Positions 32,995 through 45,321 of a DNA stretch of 64,000 nt are shown here, in pieces. Source of the stretch: Metopolophium dirhodum. Lineage: Eukaryota > Arthropoda > Insecta > Hemiptera > Aphididae. Position 1 is the first letter of the stretch. The number at the start of each line of letters is the position of its first letter. The stretch lies in the NCBI RefSeq assembly GCF_019925205.1, contig NC_083561.1:19653217-19717216 (forward strand), in the 5' to 3' direction. The notes under the pieces were generated by a model. It was not told where the DNA came from and did no database searches. It saw only the letters and a program-made list of their open reading frames with translations. A program made the position numbers and the translations under genes.

Positions 32995-34020
32995 TAAGTA
33001 TAACCGCTCTGCTGTATAGTGGGCATCGCGTTGGCCTCGCCATTGAGTCATATAGGTTACTTTGACGCATATATTAAAATATGAACTTCTAAGTTCAAAC
33101 ACGTTTTTAAATTTCAATAATAGTTCTTTGTATTACATTTTCTAGATTTTTTGGGTGGCATAACATTTTTTTATCGACATTTCAAAAAAAAATCAGTGAC
33201 CTTCTCTTTGACGAGGTACAATCGAGACTCGACACTATACGACAGAGCAATGACAATTCTAAACAAGGCATCTAAGTTTTTAAATTTAAATTTAAATTGG
33301 TGATATGGTTTTAATTTAAAAAATAAATAATATGTAATTTAAGGCACTTATCTCGGTTTTAGATTCTGAGTGGAACGATGAATGTATTGAATTTTTTTTT
33401 AATTTTTTAATTTTTTTATTTTTGTGTTTGTCATCACCTTTTAGGACAGTAAAAGTGCTTGGATTTTCTTCAACATTAACTTTTCTGATAGGAAAGTGAA
33501 TCTAGTTGGTACTTTGGGGGGGTCAAAAGTAAAAATTTCCCAGTAGTTTTCAAAAGCGACGTGAAAAACAAAAGAAAAATTAAGGAAAAACGGGAATTTT
33601 TACGCAAAATCTGTTTTTGAGAAAATCAGGTTTTTGGTGTAACTCTAAAACAAATGACCGTAGGTACATGACATTTTGACTGAATGTTTATAATTGCATT
33701 TCCTATACACCATAAAATTTTCCAAATATTTTGACTTATTTTGAGCTGTTTATGGACATTGTCAATTTCCTTTTTTTTTTTATTTAGTGTTTCAAAGGCA
33801 GATGAAAAAAATTAAAAATCCTTAGTCGTAGTTTTTATTTATAAGCATTTAAAGTTCAAATTTTGACAAAATACGGAAAAATCACGAAAATTAGCAAACT
33901 ATTTTGAGTTGAGAATTCATAAAAAATTTTCTTTTTAAATCTAAGATTTGAAAATGTAATATAAGATTACTCATTGAGAAACCATCTGAGCCTATGATCT
34001 GGTAAGTAAAATAGTTATTA
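32995..34020. repeat. Interspersed aphid-type repeat block
   Basis: It contains CCGCTCTGCTGTATAGTGGG (about 33004) and AGATTCTGAGTGGAACGATG (about 33361). A long AT-rich body follows with TTGAGAAAATCAGGTTTTTGG. Related words recur near 35249 and 41727 (GCTCTGCTGTACAGTAG) and around 36000. I regard it as a high-copy interspersed element from its style; copy number cannot be measured here. Confidence 0.5.
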
Positions 34021-34464
34021 TTATGATTGGATAGAATTTTAGACTTGAAGTTTATACATAATACAAACAACCCAATAATAATGTTAATAATCTATGCAGT
34101 TCTTGTATAACATATTCTAAGTAGAAGTTTTTCCTCTGGCATTAAATTGTTTACAGGCAGCGCCGTGCAGGATTAGCTTGTAATATATATATTTTTCGTA
34201 AATCACTTAGGTGCATAATAAATCATGACATGATATTATTTGCACTGAAATAAAATATAATATGAATATATGGACATTTTAGTGCCTGCAGTAGTACCAG
34301 CAATATTGTATGAAGATTTATTTTCATGGAAAGGTGGTAGAAATAATGAATAAGCATATAAAAAGGAACAAATTATTTATAAAAGAAATAAAAATAAAGG
34401 GGAAATATACTTAACCACTGTTCTGTACAGTTGTAGGAGTCTAGTAGATTAGTCGTCAAATATT

Positions 34465-35170
34465 GTCACGTCTGCATCGAAAGTTTGGTTTTTCGATAGC
34501 GGTGAAGCGTTAGAAAGTGTCCTTTTTCCGTCCAGTGGGCGGTAAAGTGGGAATCTCCAAAAGTACTGTGCTCAGATATCACGTATATCCCCTCCACAAG
34601 CAGACACTAAAATCTATACTACGGTCTTTAACCTTTTCTACGGCTCATACCACACACGTCACCCGTGACTGAAATAGCTCACATCCCGCCCTTGCCACAC
34701 AATATACTGTTTTGTCACGTCTGCACAAAATGTTTGGTTTTAAATGGCGGTTAATGCGTTGGAAATCATCCTTTTTCCGTCCAGCATGCGGTAAAGTAGG
34801 AATCCTTAATAGTGCCGGGTGGTAAAGTGGGAATCCCCAAAAGCGCACATCTCTCGCACGTATACTCTGCACAAACAGACACTGAAATCTATACCAAGGT
34901 CGTTGGTCCATACGAAACATAAACTTTTGGTTACATCTTATAATCATATCATAACCTACATGCTGGACTCTTAAAAAAAATAAAACCAAATTGTTTCTTT
35001 CGTGAAATATATTTTTTGTCGTATAATTACAATCTAGTTGTTAAATAGATCCATGCATTACCTTTGCCGTGACAAAAAATAGTATGAGTGGCTTGTGCGG
35101 AAAGGCAATTTCAATATCAATTTTTTTAGCTCATTCCCCGTCCTTGCCTCACAATATACTATTTTATTAC
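34465..35170. repeat. Diverged tandem repeat, about 245-bp period
   Basis: Unit 1 (34467-34625) and unit 2 (34712-34905) share TTTGTCACGTCTGCA-like starts, TCCTTTTTCCGTCCAG, GCGGTAAAGTGGGAATC and CAAACAGACACTGAAATCTATAC. A partial third copy (CCTTGCCTCACAATATACT, about 35140) matches 34690. Open frames across it are incidental. Confidence 0.75.
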
Positions 35171-35418
35171 TGTAATATTGTGTATTTTCAGATCAGGAAA
35201 ACATTATTAAAAAAGCGAGCAGCGAGTAGGTACCTAGCATCCAAGGTGACCGTTTTGCTGTACACTGTACACTAAAGCGTCGATTGCTTAATGTACCTCG
35301 TCTTTGATCAAGTAATAATTATACTCTCTAATAGATAAAGAATAAGATACATTTGAATTAAATCATACGAAAAAACGATACAACACAGTATAATATACGG
35401 TACCTGTAGATTGAATTA

Positions 35419-35424
35419 TTTATT
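35419..35424 (-). promoter_or_regulatory. Candidate poly(A) signal AATAAA
   Basis: It lies about 120 nt downstream of the stop codon of the terminal exon at 35546-35616 on the same strand. Confidence 0.4.
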
Positions 35425-35545
35425 GCTTTAATTTTAGTACAAATTATTACAGTAGTTGGTATGTATTTATAATTATAATAAAGTACATATTGTATACAAT
35501 TTAATTTATATTTATCATAATATGATTAAGTAAAACATTTAAACG

Positions 35546-35616
35546 TTACTCCACATTTTTTAAAAACGTAGTGTTCTTTTCTGAATTACAGTAGGAATCA
35601 ACCGTGCGCTTTGGGC
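35546..35616 (-). CDS. Terminal exon of the candidate micro-exon gene
   Basis: The acceptor GATTTATTTTGCAG is strong. With two bases completing a codon it reads P-K-R-T-V-D-S-Y-C-N-S-E-K-N and on to a TAA at 35548-35546, 22 codons. A poly(A) signal follows. The phase equals that of the 30-nt exon upstream (37067-37096), with which it would form a glycine junction codon. No family is recognised. Confidence 0.5.
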
Positions 35617-36399
35617 CTGCAAAATAAATCAGTACGTGTTAGAATTGTGAAGTGTGTAATAAGATTTCCCTTCCACAAACACGTACATAATTAAATTTAT
35701 ATACAAAAAGAAAGAGCATTTTTTAGCCCACAAACCGGGAAAAATTGTATTCAATACAAAGCAAATTAATTGTAATTTTCTTCTATTATAAAAAAAAATT
35801 TATTTTTTAAAACTTCCCAACTTTGATATATTATACCAATATAGAGACAGAAAAATGTTATCAATATACGTTTAATAAACAAATAAAAAAATATAAAATG
35901 TTTAAGTGCATAACACATAGACAACCATCCCATGGAATAACCTAATAAAGAAACTTTATAAAATAACGTAAAATACATGAAAATTTCACTGGATGCTTAT
36001 AATATTATCAATTTCTACGCACATTTGATCTATTTATAGGCAAATGAAAATTTCAAGTTTTTAGTTTTTAAACAATTAACGTAACGCTTGAAATACAGTC
36101 GAAAAATTTCACTGCCCAAGCGGAAAAGTCTGAACGCCACATAAGATGTTTTCACATCAATAATGTTTTGTATATATCTTAGATTTTAAATTTGTATATC
36201 TTAGATTTTATATTTGTATGCAAGATCTTCCTTAAGTTTTCTCACATTTAACAAAACAAAAAATTTACCAGAAAATCAAATTAATTTTTTGCGGGTGTAT
36301 ACTTATGAAATTTTTAGAGTAAATTATTATATTTCAAACACACAATGACATTTTCAAATTAAATTTTTTGTCAAAAATTAATTCAACTTGGACGTGGCC

Positions 36400-36840
36400 C
36401 ATATTAGTAGCAAGTACAATTTACAAGCACTATAGCGGCCTGTCTATCTTATCTCCAACCACCACCACGGGACGCAAGCAGCGCGATCGGGTCGACTCTT
36501 CCACCGAGCGGGAAAGGCTGGTCGGTGATTCGAAATTCGATCATCGGACCATCGGACCGATAGCATATCGTCCGATGTTAAACTCATCGCCCGATGTTAA
36601 ACTCATCGCCCGAACGGCACATGTATTCATATTTGGTCGTAATATTATAATTTATAATACATATTTACAGTGACATCCATAAAGTCTTTTTGTTGGGTTT
36701 TTTATCACCTCAATCCTAACCAGATTATTCAACCGGACCACGATCAACCTTGATTCAGTCGTCGGGTCCGCGTCAACCTACTGTAGTTATCATTTCCCGG
36801 AACACTGCCTTAGTCAGTCCTTATACTAAAAAAGGCCAAA
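36400..36840. repeat. GC-richer inserted repeat with a 19-bp perfect tandem
   Basis: CCGATGTTAAACTCATCGC occurs twice back to back (36572-36590 and 36591-36609), preceded by a doubled CATCGGAC (36541-36558). The surrounding CpG-containing sequence is probably a transposon fragment; no domain recognised. Confidence 0.6.
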
Positions 36841-37066
36841 ACTACTTTCCCAAATAATTGTTTGTATTTTATTATCGTCTATACTCTATACAATATAATC
36901 AGGATTACAAGAAATGTAACAATATTAAAACTATTTAAAACATAATTGTATATTTTACGATCATTCACACTCTGTTTAAAACTACCTATTTAGTTCCTAT
37001 ATTGTCTTATTATATTATTTTATATGTTTAGAACCAACTTTTATACATACTAGTTATATTACATAC

Positions 37067-37096
37067 CTGGATTATATCCTTTTCCAAATCTCTGCT
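37067..37096 (-). CDS. Candidate micro-exon, 30 nt
   Basis: Acceptor GTTTATTTCTATAG, donor CCAG|GTATGTAA. The shared phase reads Q-R-F-G-K-G-Y-N-P. It occupies the same place in its duplicated segment as the 36-nt exon at 39415-39450, so splice signals survived while length changed by six bases. Confidence 0.5.
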
Positions 37097-37516
37097 CTAT
37101 AGAAATAAACTATATTGTGATAGTTTTCTATTGATTTTGGTATAACTATATGATAAGTTAATCTGTTGGTTAAAATGTTAAATTTCCAATTGACTCGACA
37201 AATTGTTCATCAGGAAAAAATTGTTTTATAAAAATAATTTTATAGGTAGCAACAATGGGAAGCTGTAAATGTCACACGTCATTCGTTTCTTCCTTTGTTA
37301 ATTTGGTGATAATTCTAGTGAATATTTATTTTATGAATATAAAAAAAAAAACTAAAAATTAATTGAAAATCCCATCAGATTCCAAGATTAATACCAGCTA
37401 TAACTTCAAAACCAATGTTGAGTGATATAGACCCACTTGTTATAACTGTCCGATTAAAAAAACATTGGAGGTCCATTTTCTTTCTCCGTGTATTAAGTTT
37501 TAAATTTTAAATTTCA

Positions 37517-37950
37517 CAAAAGGGACTGGAATCGAACCTAAAAGAACCATTTCTGGAACAGGAATCTTTAAAATATTAAGAACCGAAACCTTTATTTAAA
37601 TAAATAAAGTACCGGAACCGAACTGCAATTTTTAAATTAAATCGGTTCTTTTAGGTTCAAAAAGAAAATAATTTTATTTATCATAATTTAATGGTATTCC
37701 TGTTTTGTGTATAAACTATGTTTGATCATATGAGTTATCTCATACTACTCATACTATTAACTAAATCCACATTCGGGATAGATCTTTAAAATAATTATAC
37801 TTTTCGGTACCTAAATTATCTGGAACTGGTAACCTTATCGTTTTTTTTTTTTTTTTATCTTAATACCAGAATCAACCGGAACCATTATTTTATTTTTGGA
37901 GAACTAGAACCAGAACCGATAACGATAAATTCAAAAGGTTCCACTCCTTG
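37517..37950. mobile_element. hAT-like MITE of the CAAGGACTGGAACC family, copy 1
   Basis: It begins CAAAAGGGACTGGAATCG and ends GGTTCCACTCCTTG, imperfect inverted termini. The interior is full of GGAACCG/CGGTTCC words and shares long blocks with 60480-60890, such as AAATTAAATCGGTTCTTTTAGG and TAAACTATGTTTGATCATATG. Confidence 0.75.
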
Positions 37951-38571
37951 GTTAAGAATACCATGTACTAAAAGAGAGACAGAGAGTCTACAAAACAAGT
38001 CATAGTTATATACTATGTCCGAAGATAATCATTCAAATTAATATAATATGGTTATAACTTATAACATAATAGCGTTAAAACATAAAATATACTATATCTA
38101 CAATATAATGTGGTTGTATTTATAACCACACTAGAAAATAAATTATCCAAAGGTAAACGTTTCATCCAGAATACGTGCTATCTTTAAAGAAATACCACAT
38201 GAATTAAAAACAACGAATCAAATGTTTAAAATTAATATAAAACACAATAATCAAAAACACTATACTGTGATACTTTTCAGTCTCTCTTGATTTTAAGCAC
38301 ATGTTTGAATTTTTATTACATGACATTTTGGGGTTTTAATGATACAAACAATGTTCAAAAATTAAAATAAATAATAACCTAAGCCTATTGCAAGCACTGT
38401 TTTTTCTAACTTCGCTGATCTTGGCACATGCTAGCAGTGATGTATCAACACATTCAACTATTCAAAAACAATTTTTAAATACACATCATTTCGAAACTGG
38501 ATATACGATTTGGGAATCACAAACATTTTTGGGAAAGTAAAAAACTAACAATACACATAAAATAAACTTAC

Positions 38572-38583
38572 GCAATACATAGC
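38572..38583 (-). CDS. Candidate micro-exon, 12 nt
   Basis: TTTTTTTGCAG | GCTATGTATTGC | GTAAGTTT. It aligns with the 9-nt exon at 52599-52607 in the duplicated segment; there too a TTTTTTGCAG acceptor and a consensus donor are kept. Shared phase reads Y-V-L. Confidence 0.5.
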
Positions 38584-39414
38584 CTGCAAAAAAATATATA
38601 ATATACCAAAAATTTTAATAATACATTTTGATTTAAAATTACATTTATAGTGGTGTTGAATCTGGTGGAACCCATTGTTTTTATTTACTGCTAATAAAAA
38701 TGTATGAATTCTAAAAAATTGGTTGATGGAAATTCGATAATTTACCACTGAATATCTATCATATATCGTAAAAATGAAAAGTTTAAACGCCCATAAAAAA
38801 TTAATGTTCAGTTTCAGTAAATTTTTTTATTTGTTACCTATTGGTAGAAAGTTATGTGAAATCTCATATTACATTTTAATTACAAAAAGAAAACTTTTAT
38901 GAATTTCTAACTGAAAAATAAATTATAAAATTTATAAAAATTATTATGGCTATAAGTAAATAAAAATAAGTCAAAATAGTTCAATAATTTTACGATGTAT
39001 GGAAAATGGTAGTATTAACAATTAGTTAAAATGTCGAATTTCTAGTGTTTTCGTTTTTGGATTACAACAAAAATTCGATGGATGAAAATTCGATATCATC
39101 GAATTTTTAATTCAAACGTTAATAAAAATTGAATGTTGTAACATTTCCCGGTAACCTTTTTTTTGTGCAAGGTTGAACATTTTCTGGGGAATTTTCTATT
39201 AACATTTATAATAATGGATAAGAGAAGCAAAAACTATTAATGTGTATATTATTATCGTTTGGACATTATTTACAGGATTCCAAGAAATGTAACAGTGTTC
39301 AAACACCATTGTTTTTTTTATTTAATAATCAGTCACACCCTTTTTGGAATTGACTAGAACAGTATAATATTACATTGTTCATAATCAATTTTAATACACA
39401 CTAACTATACATAC

Positions 39415-39450
39415 CGGTTCGTACATATGATATAAATGATTCTGCCATTT
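39415..39450 (-). CDS. Candidate micro-exon, 36 nt
   Basis: TTGCATTTTTACAG acceptor, CCG|GTATGTATAG donor. The shared phase reads M-A-E-S-F-I-S-Y-V-R-T without a stop. It is the duplicate-position partner of the 30-nt exon at 37067-37096. Confidence 0.5.
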
Positions 39451-39860
39451 CTGTAAAAATGCAAATTTTAACACGGTAAAGTTAAGTTAACAATCTATTT
39501 TTTTTAATTAAGTTAAAAATTGAAAATTAAGCATTTTTAAAACTTTAATTAAGTTAAAAAGTAACGTCAAATGAACTTCAATTATTAAGTTTAGTTAATT
39601 AAAAAACAAAATTCCTAGCTTTGGAAAATGTAGAGAATAAAACTTGAAAATTAGACCAACAAAACAGTTTCAGAAATATGAAGTTGAATTGTAACTAACT
39701 AAATTGCGAGGTAATAATTAAGTGGCTATAAAATAAAAATATTGATAAATATTAATATCTACAAAATCTATAATATTATCAACTATAATATTATACTATA
39801 GTATACTATAATATCTATAAAATATACTAAATACCAACTATATCATTATTACGCTACAAA

Positions 39861-40124
39861 GTGACTCTTTCTGATTTTTTAGTCTTATTTTCTATTAACA
39901 CAACTATTAATTCGGTGTTAATTGATGAGCAACATGGTATCCGTCTTGGACATTCAACTACCACCAGCAATTTCAGTTCTAAGTCTTTCAAAAGTGTAGA
40001 TCATCATTTATTGACGATAATGTTATTAGACTTAGTGTTTAGTGAACCACTGTTGTCGTGGTTAAACTCTTATTTTCGAGAACCTAATCGTGTTAATGTG
40101 TTCGGTGTAGACTGTAGAATCTAA
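39861..40124 (+). pseudogene. Jockey-like LINE reverse transcriptase scrap
   Basis: DEQHGIRLGHSTTTS is followed, after a deletion, by SFKSVDHHLLTIMLLDLVFSEPLLSWLNSYFREPNRVNVFG. These are RT blocks of a Jockey-type LINE. No other domain remains on either side. Confidence 0.75.
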
Positions 40125-40129
40125 CAGGA

Positions 40130-40310
40130 CTTGTAACCGATTGAAAAAATTTCGGTTCGATTTCGATTTTGTACACCGGTTTTTAATATTTTCGATTTTG
40201 GTTTCGATTTTGTATACCAATATCCAATTTTTTCAGTTTCGGCTTTCTCAAATCGGCTTTCAAAACCAGTTTAGGGCCCAGGAATTAGGTTTTAGTAAGC
40301 CGACGAATCC
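40130..40310. repeat. TTCGATTTTG-rich degenerate repeat
   Basis: Recurring TTTCGGTTCGATTTCGATTTTG-like words resemble the interior of GGTTCC-rich hAT MITEs. No termini found. Confidence 0.4.
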
Positions 40311-40644
40311 TTGCGTAATCAACCCATGACAATGTGGATTCGAGTGCCATATCCTTGGGTTTAGGTTTTTCTATGTACCGAATTTCAGAACCACGACTAT
40401 GATAGACATGGCTGTGGCTCACTTGAATTGACGTGGCGTGTCTTAAACATACACACACGAATACAGTGCCTTTAATTACTACTATATATTGTGTTATAGG
40501 AAAAGCACTCCGCCACATTAATTTGACTTAGCTTGATCCATGAAGGATATAATTCCCGATTCTACATGATAAAATTAGACGAATTAGGTTATTTTAGTTT
40601 CACCATTTGTAATGTACCATAATATTTACTCTATGTTTCCCCCC

Positions 40645-41350
40645 TATAATACTGTTAGCTCTCATGGCGCAAGCCGTGAGCCCCCGTTTAAAAATTTGCT
40701 TTTCACCGTACTTCTATGTCACAAGATGTGCGCCGTTCGGCCATGACTGTTAAAATATGCGTGGACACACACATTAACCCTGTGACTGGCAGTTGTGAGC
40801 TATGCAAAACGCCGAATCCCGTGGACCATAGTATTCATCATAACTATTGTTATACAAAAAATAACGTCTTGCGACGAAGTCATAATCAATATTCTATATC
40901 CTTGCCATGCTGTCCCCAAATTAGTTGTAAGCCACGTTTGTGGCCACCACAGGATTATAATTATTATATTAGTTAAACTGTGAACTTTGCCATGTGTGAA
41001 AAAACATCACTTATTATTCTTTTATTACTAATGCAATTATTATTGTTTTAAATTATTATTCTGCAAGTATTTGCCCATGTAAAATATATAATTATTATTA
41101 CCTTAAACCAAAACCTCTTATTAATTGATTATAACTATAAAAAGGGTCATCTCATACTCTCAATATAATTAATATTATACTTTCATTATTATCCACGTTT
41201 TCATTAACGGGGGCTATGTACTCAAAGCCTATAAGTTCCACCAACTTGATCTTAGGGTCAATGCGTGGTGCGGCTTATGAATCATGATGCCAGTATTCCC
41301 CTGGGCCCGTGTGTGGTTTTCAGAGTGTAAAAAACTCAGAATCTCACAAT
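40645..41350 (+). mobile_element. Possible solo LTR or promoter-bearing transposon end
   Basis: A TATA box (CTATAAAAAGGG, about 41136) with a downstream TCATCTCATACTC initiator-like stretch sits in a 700-bp block that starts TGTTAGCTCTCATGG. CCCCCGTTT (about 40683) and AACGGGGGC (about 41207) are inverted to each other. No matching target duplication was found, so boundaries are tentative. Confidence 0.3.
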
Positions 41351-41564
41351 TTATTATATTCTATATACAAATCAAAATATCAGATACTAAAGTTAGATTC
41401 ATTTTTAGTTTTAAATTAAAGTGTTGTTATTTATAAAGCGAACAAATAATATATCATACTCCAAAGTATTTTAAAAGCATAAATTTTAATTAATTTATAT
41501 GGTGGAAAATGCAACTCAATGATTATAAATAAATTACACAAAATTAATTCAAGTATATACTTAC

Positions 41565-41579
41565 TCACTCCAAATCCAT
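41565..41579 (-). CDS. Candidate micro-exon, 15 nt
   Basis: An exceptionally long T run ends TTTTAG before ATGGATTTGGAGTGA, then GTAAGTAT. The shared phase reads G-F-G-V. Confidence 0.4.
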   Translation of the reverse strand: MDLE

Positions 41580-42731
41580 CTAAAAAAAAAAAAAAAATAA
41601 TATAATAATAATAATTTGTAACTAGTTTGTTATTATGGATCAACCATTAATTGTATACCTATATTTTAGTATTTTAAGTATTAATATTATACAATAAAAA
41701 CCAAAAAAAGGTGGACAAGTTGGTACCGCTCTGCTGTACAGTAGTTGTAATGGATGTGTTATATTTGAATAATACGATGATAAACCGATGTATACGAAAA
41801 ACGATTTTAAGCGGTTAGCGTAGTCCTTATAATATTATTATTAAGCTATTGCATAGCTTTTATCACGGGCCTAACGTGACCGTAAGATGTTATCATTATT
41901 TTTGTTATTTACAGTCCAACCAGTTGCTAAAAAAAATAATTTTGTAATTTTATTTTCGGTCGTCGCGATCAAAAAGTGTAACTTGAATTCATATCATAAA
42001 AAATTAGTTTTTTTTTTCGTCGCTATGGTGATAAATAAATCGTTAGAAATAAAAATCCCATTTTTAGCGCTTTTTCGTAAGCTATCGGTAGTTTTTCTCG
42101 ACGCTTTCTAAACTACTTGGAATTTTCAATTTTAACCTCCTAATAGTACCACTAATATCGACATTATATATATTATGTTACATAGTTATGGAGCCTACAC
42201 TCTTACAACACGTGTTGCCTATCTGTCGCGTGTATTCTCGTTGATTCCATGGTCACTACATTATTCCTCTCAATACATGTAATGTTTACATTTAATGATT
42301 AATTTATTTGAGGTAGTTACTAGTTAAATATTTAGTACAGTGTACTTTTCGTCCCCAACGATTATTCCATTACTGGCGTCTGTAGTTTTCTGATTCGTAT
42401 GTGTCCTTTTTTTTTAATTCCGATGTCCAATATAGTATGGGTATTGTTTTATTGTTTTCTGGCCTCTGGGATTAACTCAATCTGATGTAGTTGGTGATGT
42501 GCAAGCTGTAGTACAAAATGTCTTTAAAAGTTATTCATACCAACTAATCAGGAAGTAGCATAAAGGTCCATCTGTATTAAAACGAGGTCATGATTTTTAT
42601 CGAACCCAAGCACACGAGACCTGTGGTTCAATTTTTGTTACAGTTTGTCATTGTTGTATATTTTGTAGTTGCTCAATCTATCGTTGAAGGTCAGCTTTTT
42701 TGTCTTCTATATTATTTGATTTGTATTGTTC

Positions 42732-43058
42732 TTATATTAGATTCACTGTATTTGTGGAAACATCTATTTCTTCTAGTCCGTCAATCGTTGCTATTTTTTG
42801 GGCTACTGATAGTACTATAGTCGGTCTCACGAAAGAAAAGTATTTTCTCGCGCATGTACACTGAGCTACGATTCGAGCTGGACCGTTGTGCACGATATAT
42901 CGGTAACAAGATGTATCACGACAATCGATATCACGACCGTCGTCGTCGTTGCAGATAACCGATTGTGGTGATGGTTTTACTATGGTGAGACATACTATAT
43001 TTGGGCTTGATTTGGAAGGTATTGTAACCACATTTGTTTTAATATATGAGGATGACAA
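42732..43058 (-). pseudogene. Unrecognised Cys-containing open frame, possibly decayed
   Basis: A 108-codon frame contains SVICNDDDGRDIDCRDTSCY and IVAQCTCARKYF, so seven cysteines fall within about 60 residues. After its stop the same frame continues with protein-like stretches (EQYKSNNIEDKKADL) broken by several more stops, suggesting a decayed gene. I do not recognise the family; a transposon or an old viral relic is possible. Confidence 0.35.
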
Positions 43059-43213
43059 TTCTATCCGCTAAGATGTATAGGCCTATTTGGACAATGATAG
43101 TAAGTAATAGACAATACATTGAGGATGATTTTAACATAAACTATGGGACACAAATCACATACCTTTAATAATAAAAAAAAACTTATTTGAAAATGTATAG
43201 AATATGAACTTAC

Positions 43214-43222
43214 GTTTCTTTT
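43214..43222 (-). CDS. Candidate micro-exon, 9 nt
   Basis: TTTATTTATAG | AAAAGAAAC | GTAAGTTC. Shared phase gives K-K flanked by split codons. Confidence 0.3.
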
Positions 43223-44084
43223 CTATAAATAAAATAATAAATAATATTAAACTTTAAAATTCACAATCTAAGAACTTAACGAATGATCTAATCATTGTTC
43301 TTCTACAAAATATATAATTACAAAGAATTTCACAAGGACCCGCCATGGAAGTTAAGCGTTTCATGCATTCTTTTTATTTTAATATAATATAATTCATATA
43401 TAATTGCAGTAATTGACAAAAAAAAAAACAAAACAAAAAATACATAGGTAGTGATTAATATTATATTTCCACTATCCAACGAAATATCCATGTGGATGAT
43501 ATAGACCGGAAACCACAGATAATAGATATTATATTGTAATATAAATATCGAAAAAAAGAATTTGGAAACCATGTTATAAGTTAAGATATAGCCTATATGA
43601 GTACGCTTTAAATAAATGTGATATAATACCCATTACGAAGAAATGAACCTGGGGAAGTCTGCTAACTGTTCGCTACATAAGGTAGTGTAAAATAAGCTTA
43701 TATCTAAAATTTACTGATTTTTTTATAAACACGCAATGCGTAAATGACCTCCAAATGCTTTACCTAGGTGACCAACAATGCGCAAACGTTGAATCACATT
43801 ACCGAAAAACTGATTATGAAACAATTTATAGTTACAAATTTAATTTTAAAAAATATGTATTCTACAGCGTAGTAAGCCCATCAGTTTGGTAGATAATTAA
43901 TTTATAGCAATATTCAAATTTAATATTATAATATTATTTGTGCATTTTATTGGAAAGTTATAGTTTAGTTTACAGTTCATAAATAGACAAAATATCATTA
44001 GAAAATCCATAATATATTTTAATGGAAAACATAAGAATAAAGACCATAAGACAATCGTGTTATATAATAAAAATGATTACGTAC

Positions 44085-44093
44085 GTAGGATAG
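44085..44093 (-). CDS. Candidate micro-exon, 9 nt
   Basis: TTTTATTCAAG | CTATCCTAC | GTACGTAA. The acceptor is AAG rather than CAG/TAG, the weakest of the set. Confidence 0.25.
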
Positions 44094-44391
44094 CTTGAAT
44101 AAAATAAAAACAGTAGTGATTAATTATTATTTATTATAAAATGTTCGTAATATTGTTTTGATATAAGATCATAGATTTAACTAAAAATTACAAACAAACT
44201 TTGAAATTTTATAATTAATTGCATACAGTTTCTTCTTAGGAATCCTAAGTATTGAATGTTGATCCATAAAAATCAGCATTAACTATTTGAATTATATTTA
44301 ATATGATAGAAATACTGGAATTCCTAACTATAAACACATGTAAAATTAATCTAATTGTAAACTATAATAAATTAATATAAAAACAACTTAC

Positions 44392-44400
44392 TACCGAGTT
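44392..44400 (-). CDS. Candidate micro-exon, 9 nt
   Basis: TTATTTCTAG | AACTCGGTA | GTAAGTTG. Good acceptor and consensus donor. Confidence 0.35.
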
Positions 44401-45321
44401 CTAGAAATAAAATACCCAATAGTAATTTTTAAGTATAATTATAAAACATTTATAACATGTTATGATTAAAGTAGCAATAATCTAATGATTTATTTGAAAA
44501 GTTTTTAATAAATCCACAAACATTTTAGTTGAGGAAAATGAGCAAAGCAAGAAAATAATATAATATTATAGTAGCTAATAACTATACATTTGTGAAAAGT
44601 CCCACTCGACCTTAATTTATAGATTTTATAACGTCTAAACTCTAAAGTGTGTTAGGTATTTGAAAATTGTATTTTTATGATTTACAATTTATTAAAAACA
44701 ATTTTATAAGAATACAAATATTGGTTGTGTACATTTACCAAGGAAGATTCAAACAAAAATAAATTAAAAAGATCAATGAAAAATAAAAACTCAAAAAATA
44801 TTTCATACTCCAACCTGGAAAATAAATTATAAAATATTAAGTAATATCCTTATTGTTTAGGTAACTAAAAATATAAAATCGAAGGCCTATGAAGAAACAA
44901 ATATTATCATATAAACATAATTGATATAGTATTGGCTTATTTAAAATGCAATCGTCAATAATCATAAGCCGATACAAGATCAATTATGTTTACTTATATA
45001 GTAAAATATATTATAGTATGATATATTAGCACATGGTCGTTTAAGTCATCAGAGTATAAAGCATTTCATAGATTTGGAACCAAATTATGCTATTTAAAAA
45101 TATAAAATTCTTTAGGAAACTTCTTACTATATTACCTATCTTTTTTTTGGGAACTATGTCTTTCAATGATTGTCAAATGGTCAAATCTCTAGTTTATTTA
45201 ACAACATATAGAAAAAACTTTCGGGATGTAAAATAGTATTGAAAACTAGAATGATTCTATATAAATATTTATTAAAAACAAACTTGATAACTGTATTCGT
45301 TAATTATAATTTTGTAACTGC

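Larger units (their letters stand above)
36880..38760. repeat. Segmental duplication, copy A
   Basis: The left part (36890-37100) aligns with 39270-39460, and the middle and right parts (37240-38650) align with 48230-48610 plus 52290-52650. Shared landmarks include CATCAGATTCCAAGATT, TTCAAAACCAATG, AAGATAATCATTCAAATTAATATAATATG, AAAACACTATACTGTGATA and ATCTTGGC. Divergence is substantial, so it is old. Copy A carries the 37517-37950 MITE that the others lack. Confidence 0.82.

Noticed and set aside
40716..40976. 86-codon Cys-containing plus-strand frame
   Set aside because: It lies in a probable LTR-like region and has no consistent motif; treated as incidental.
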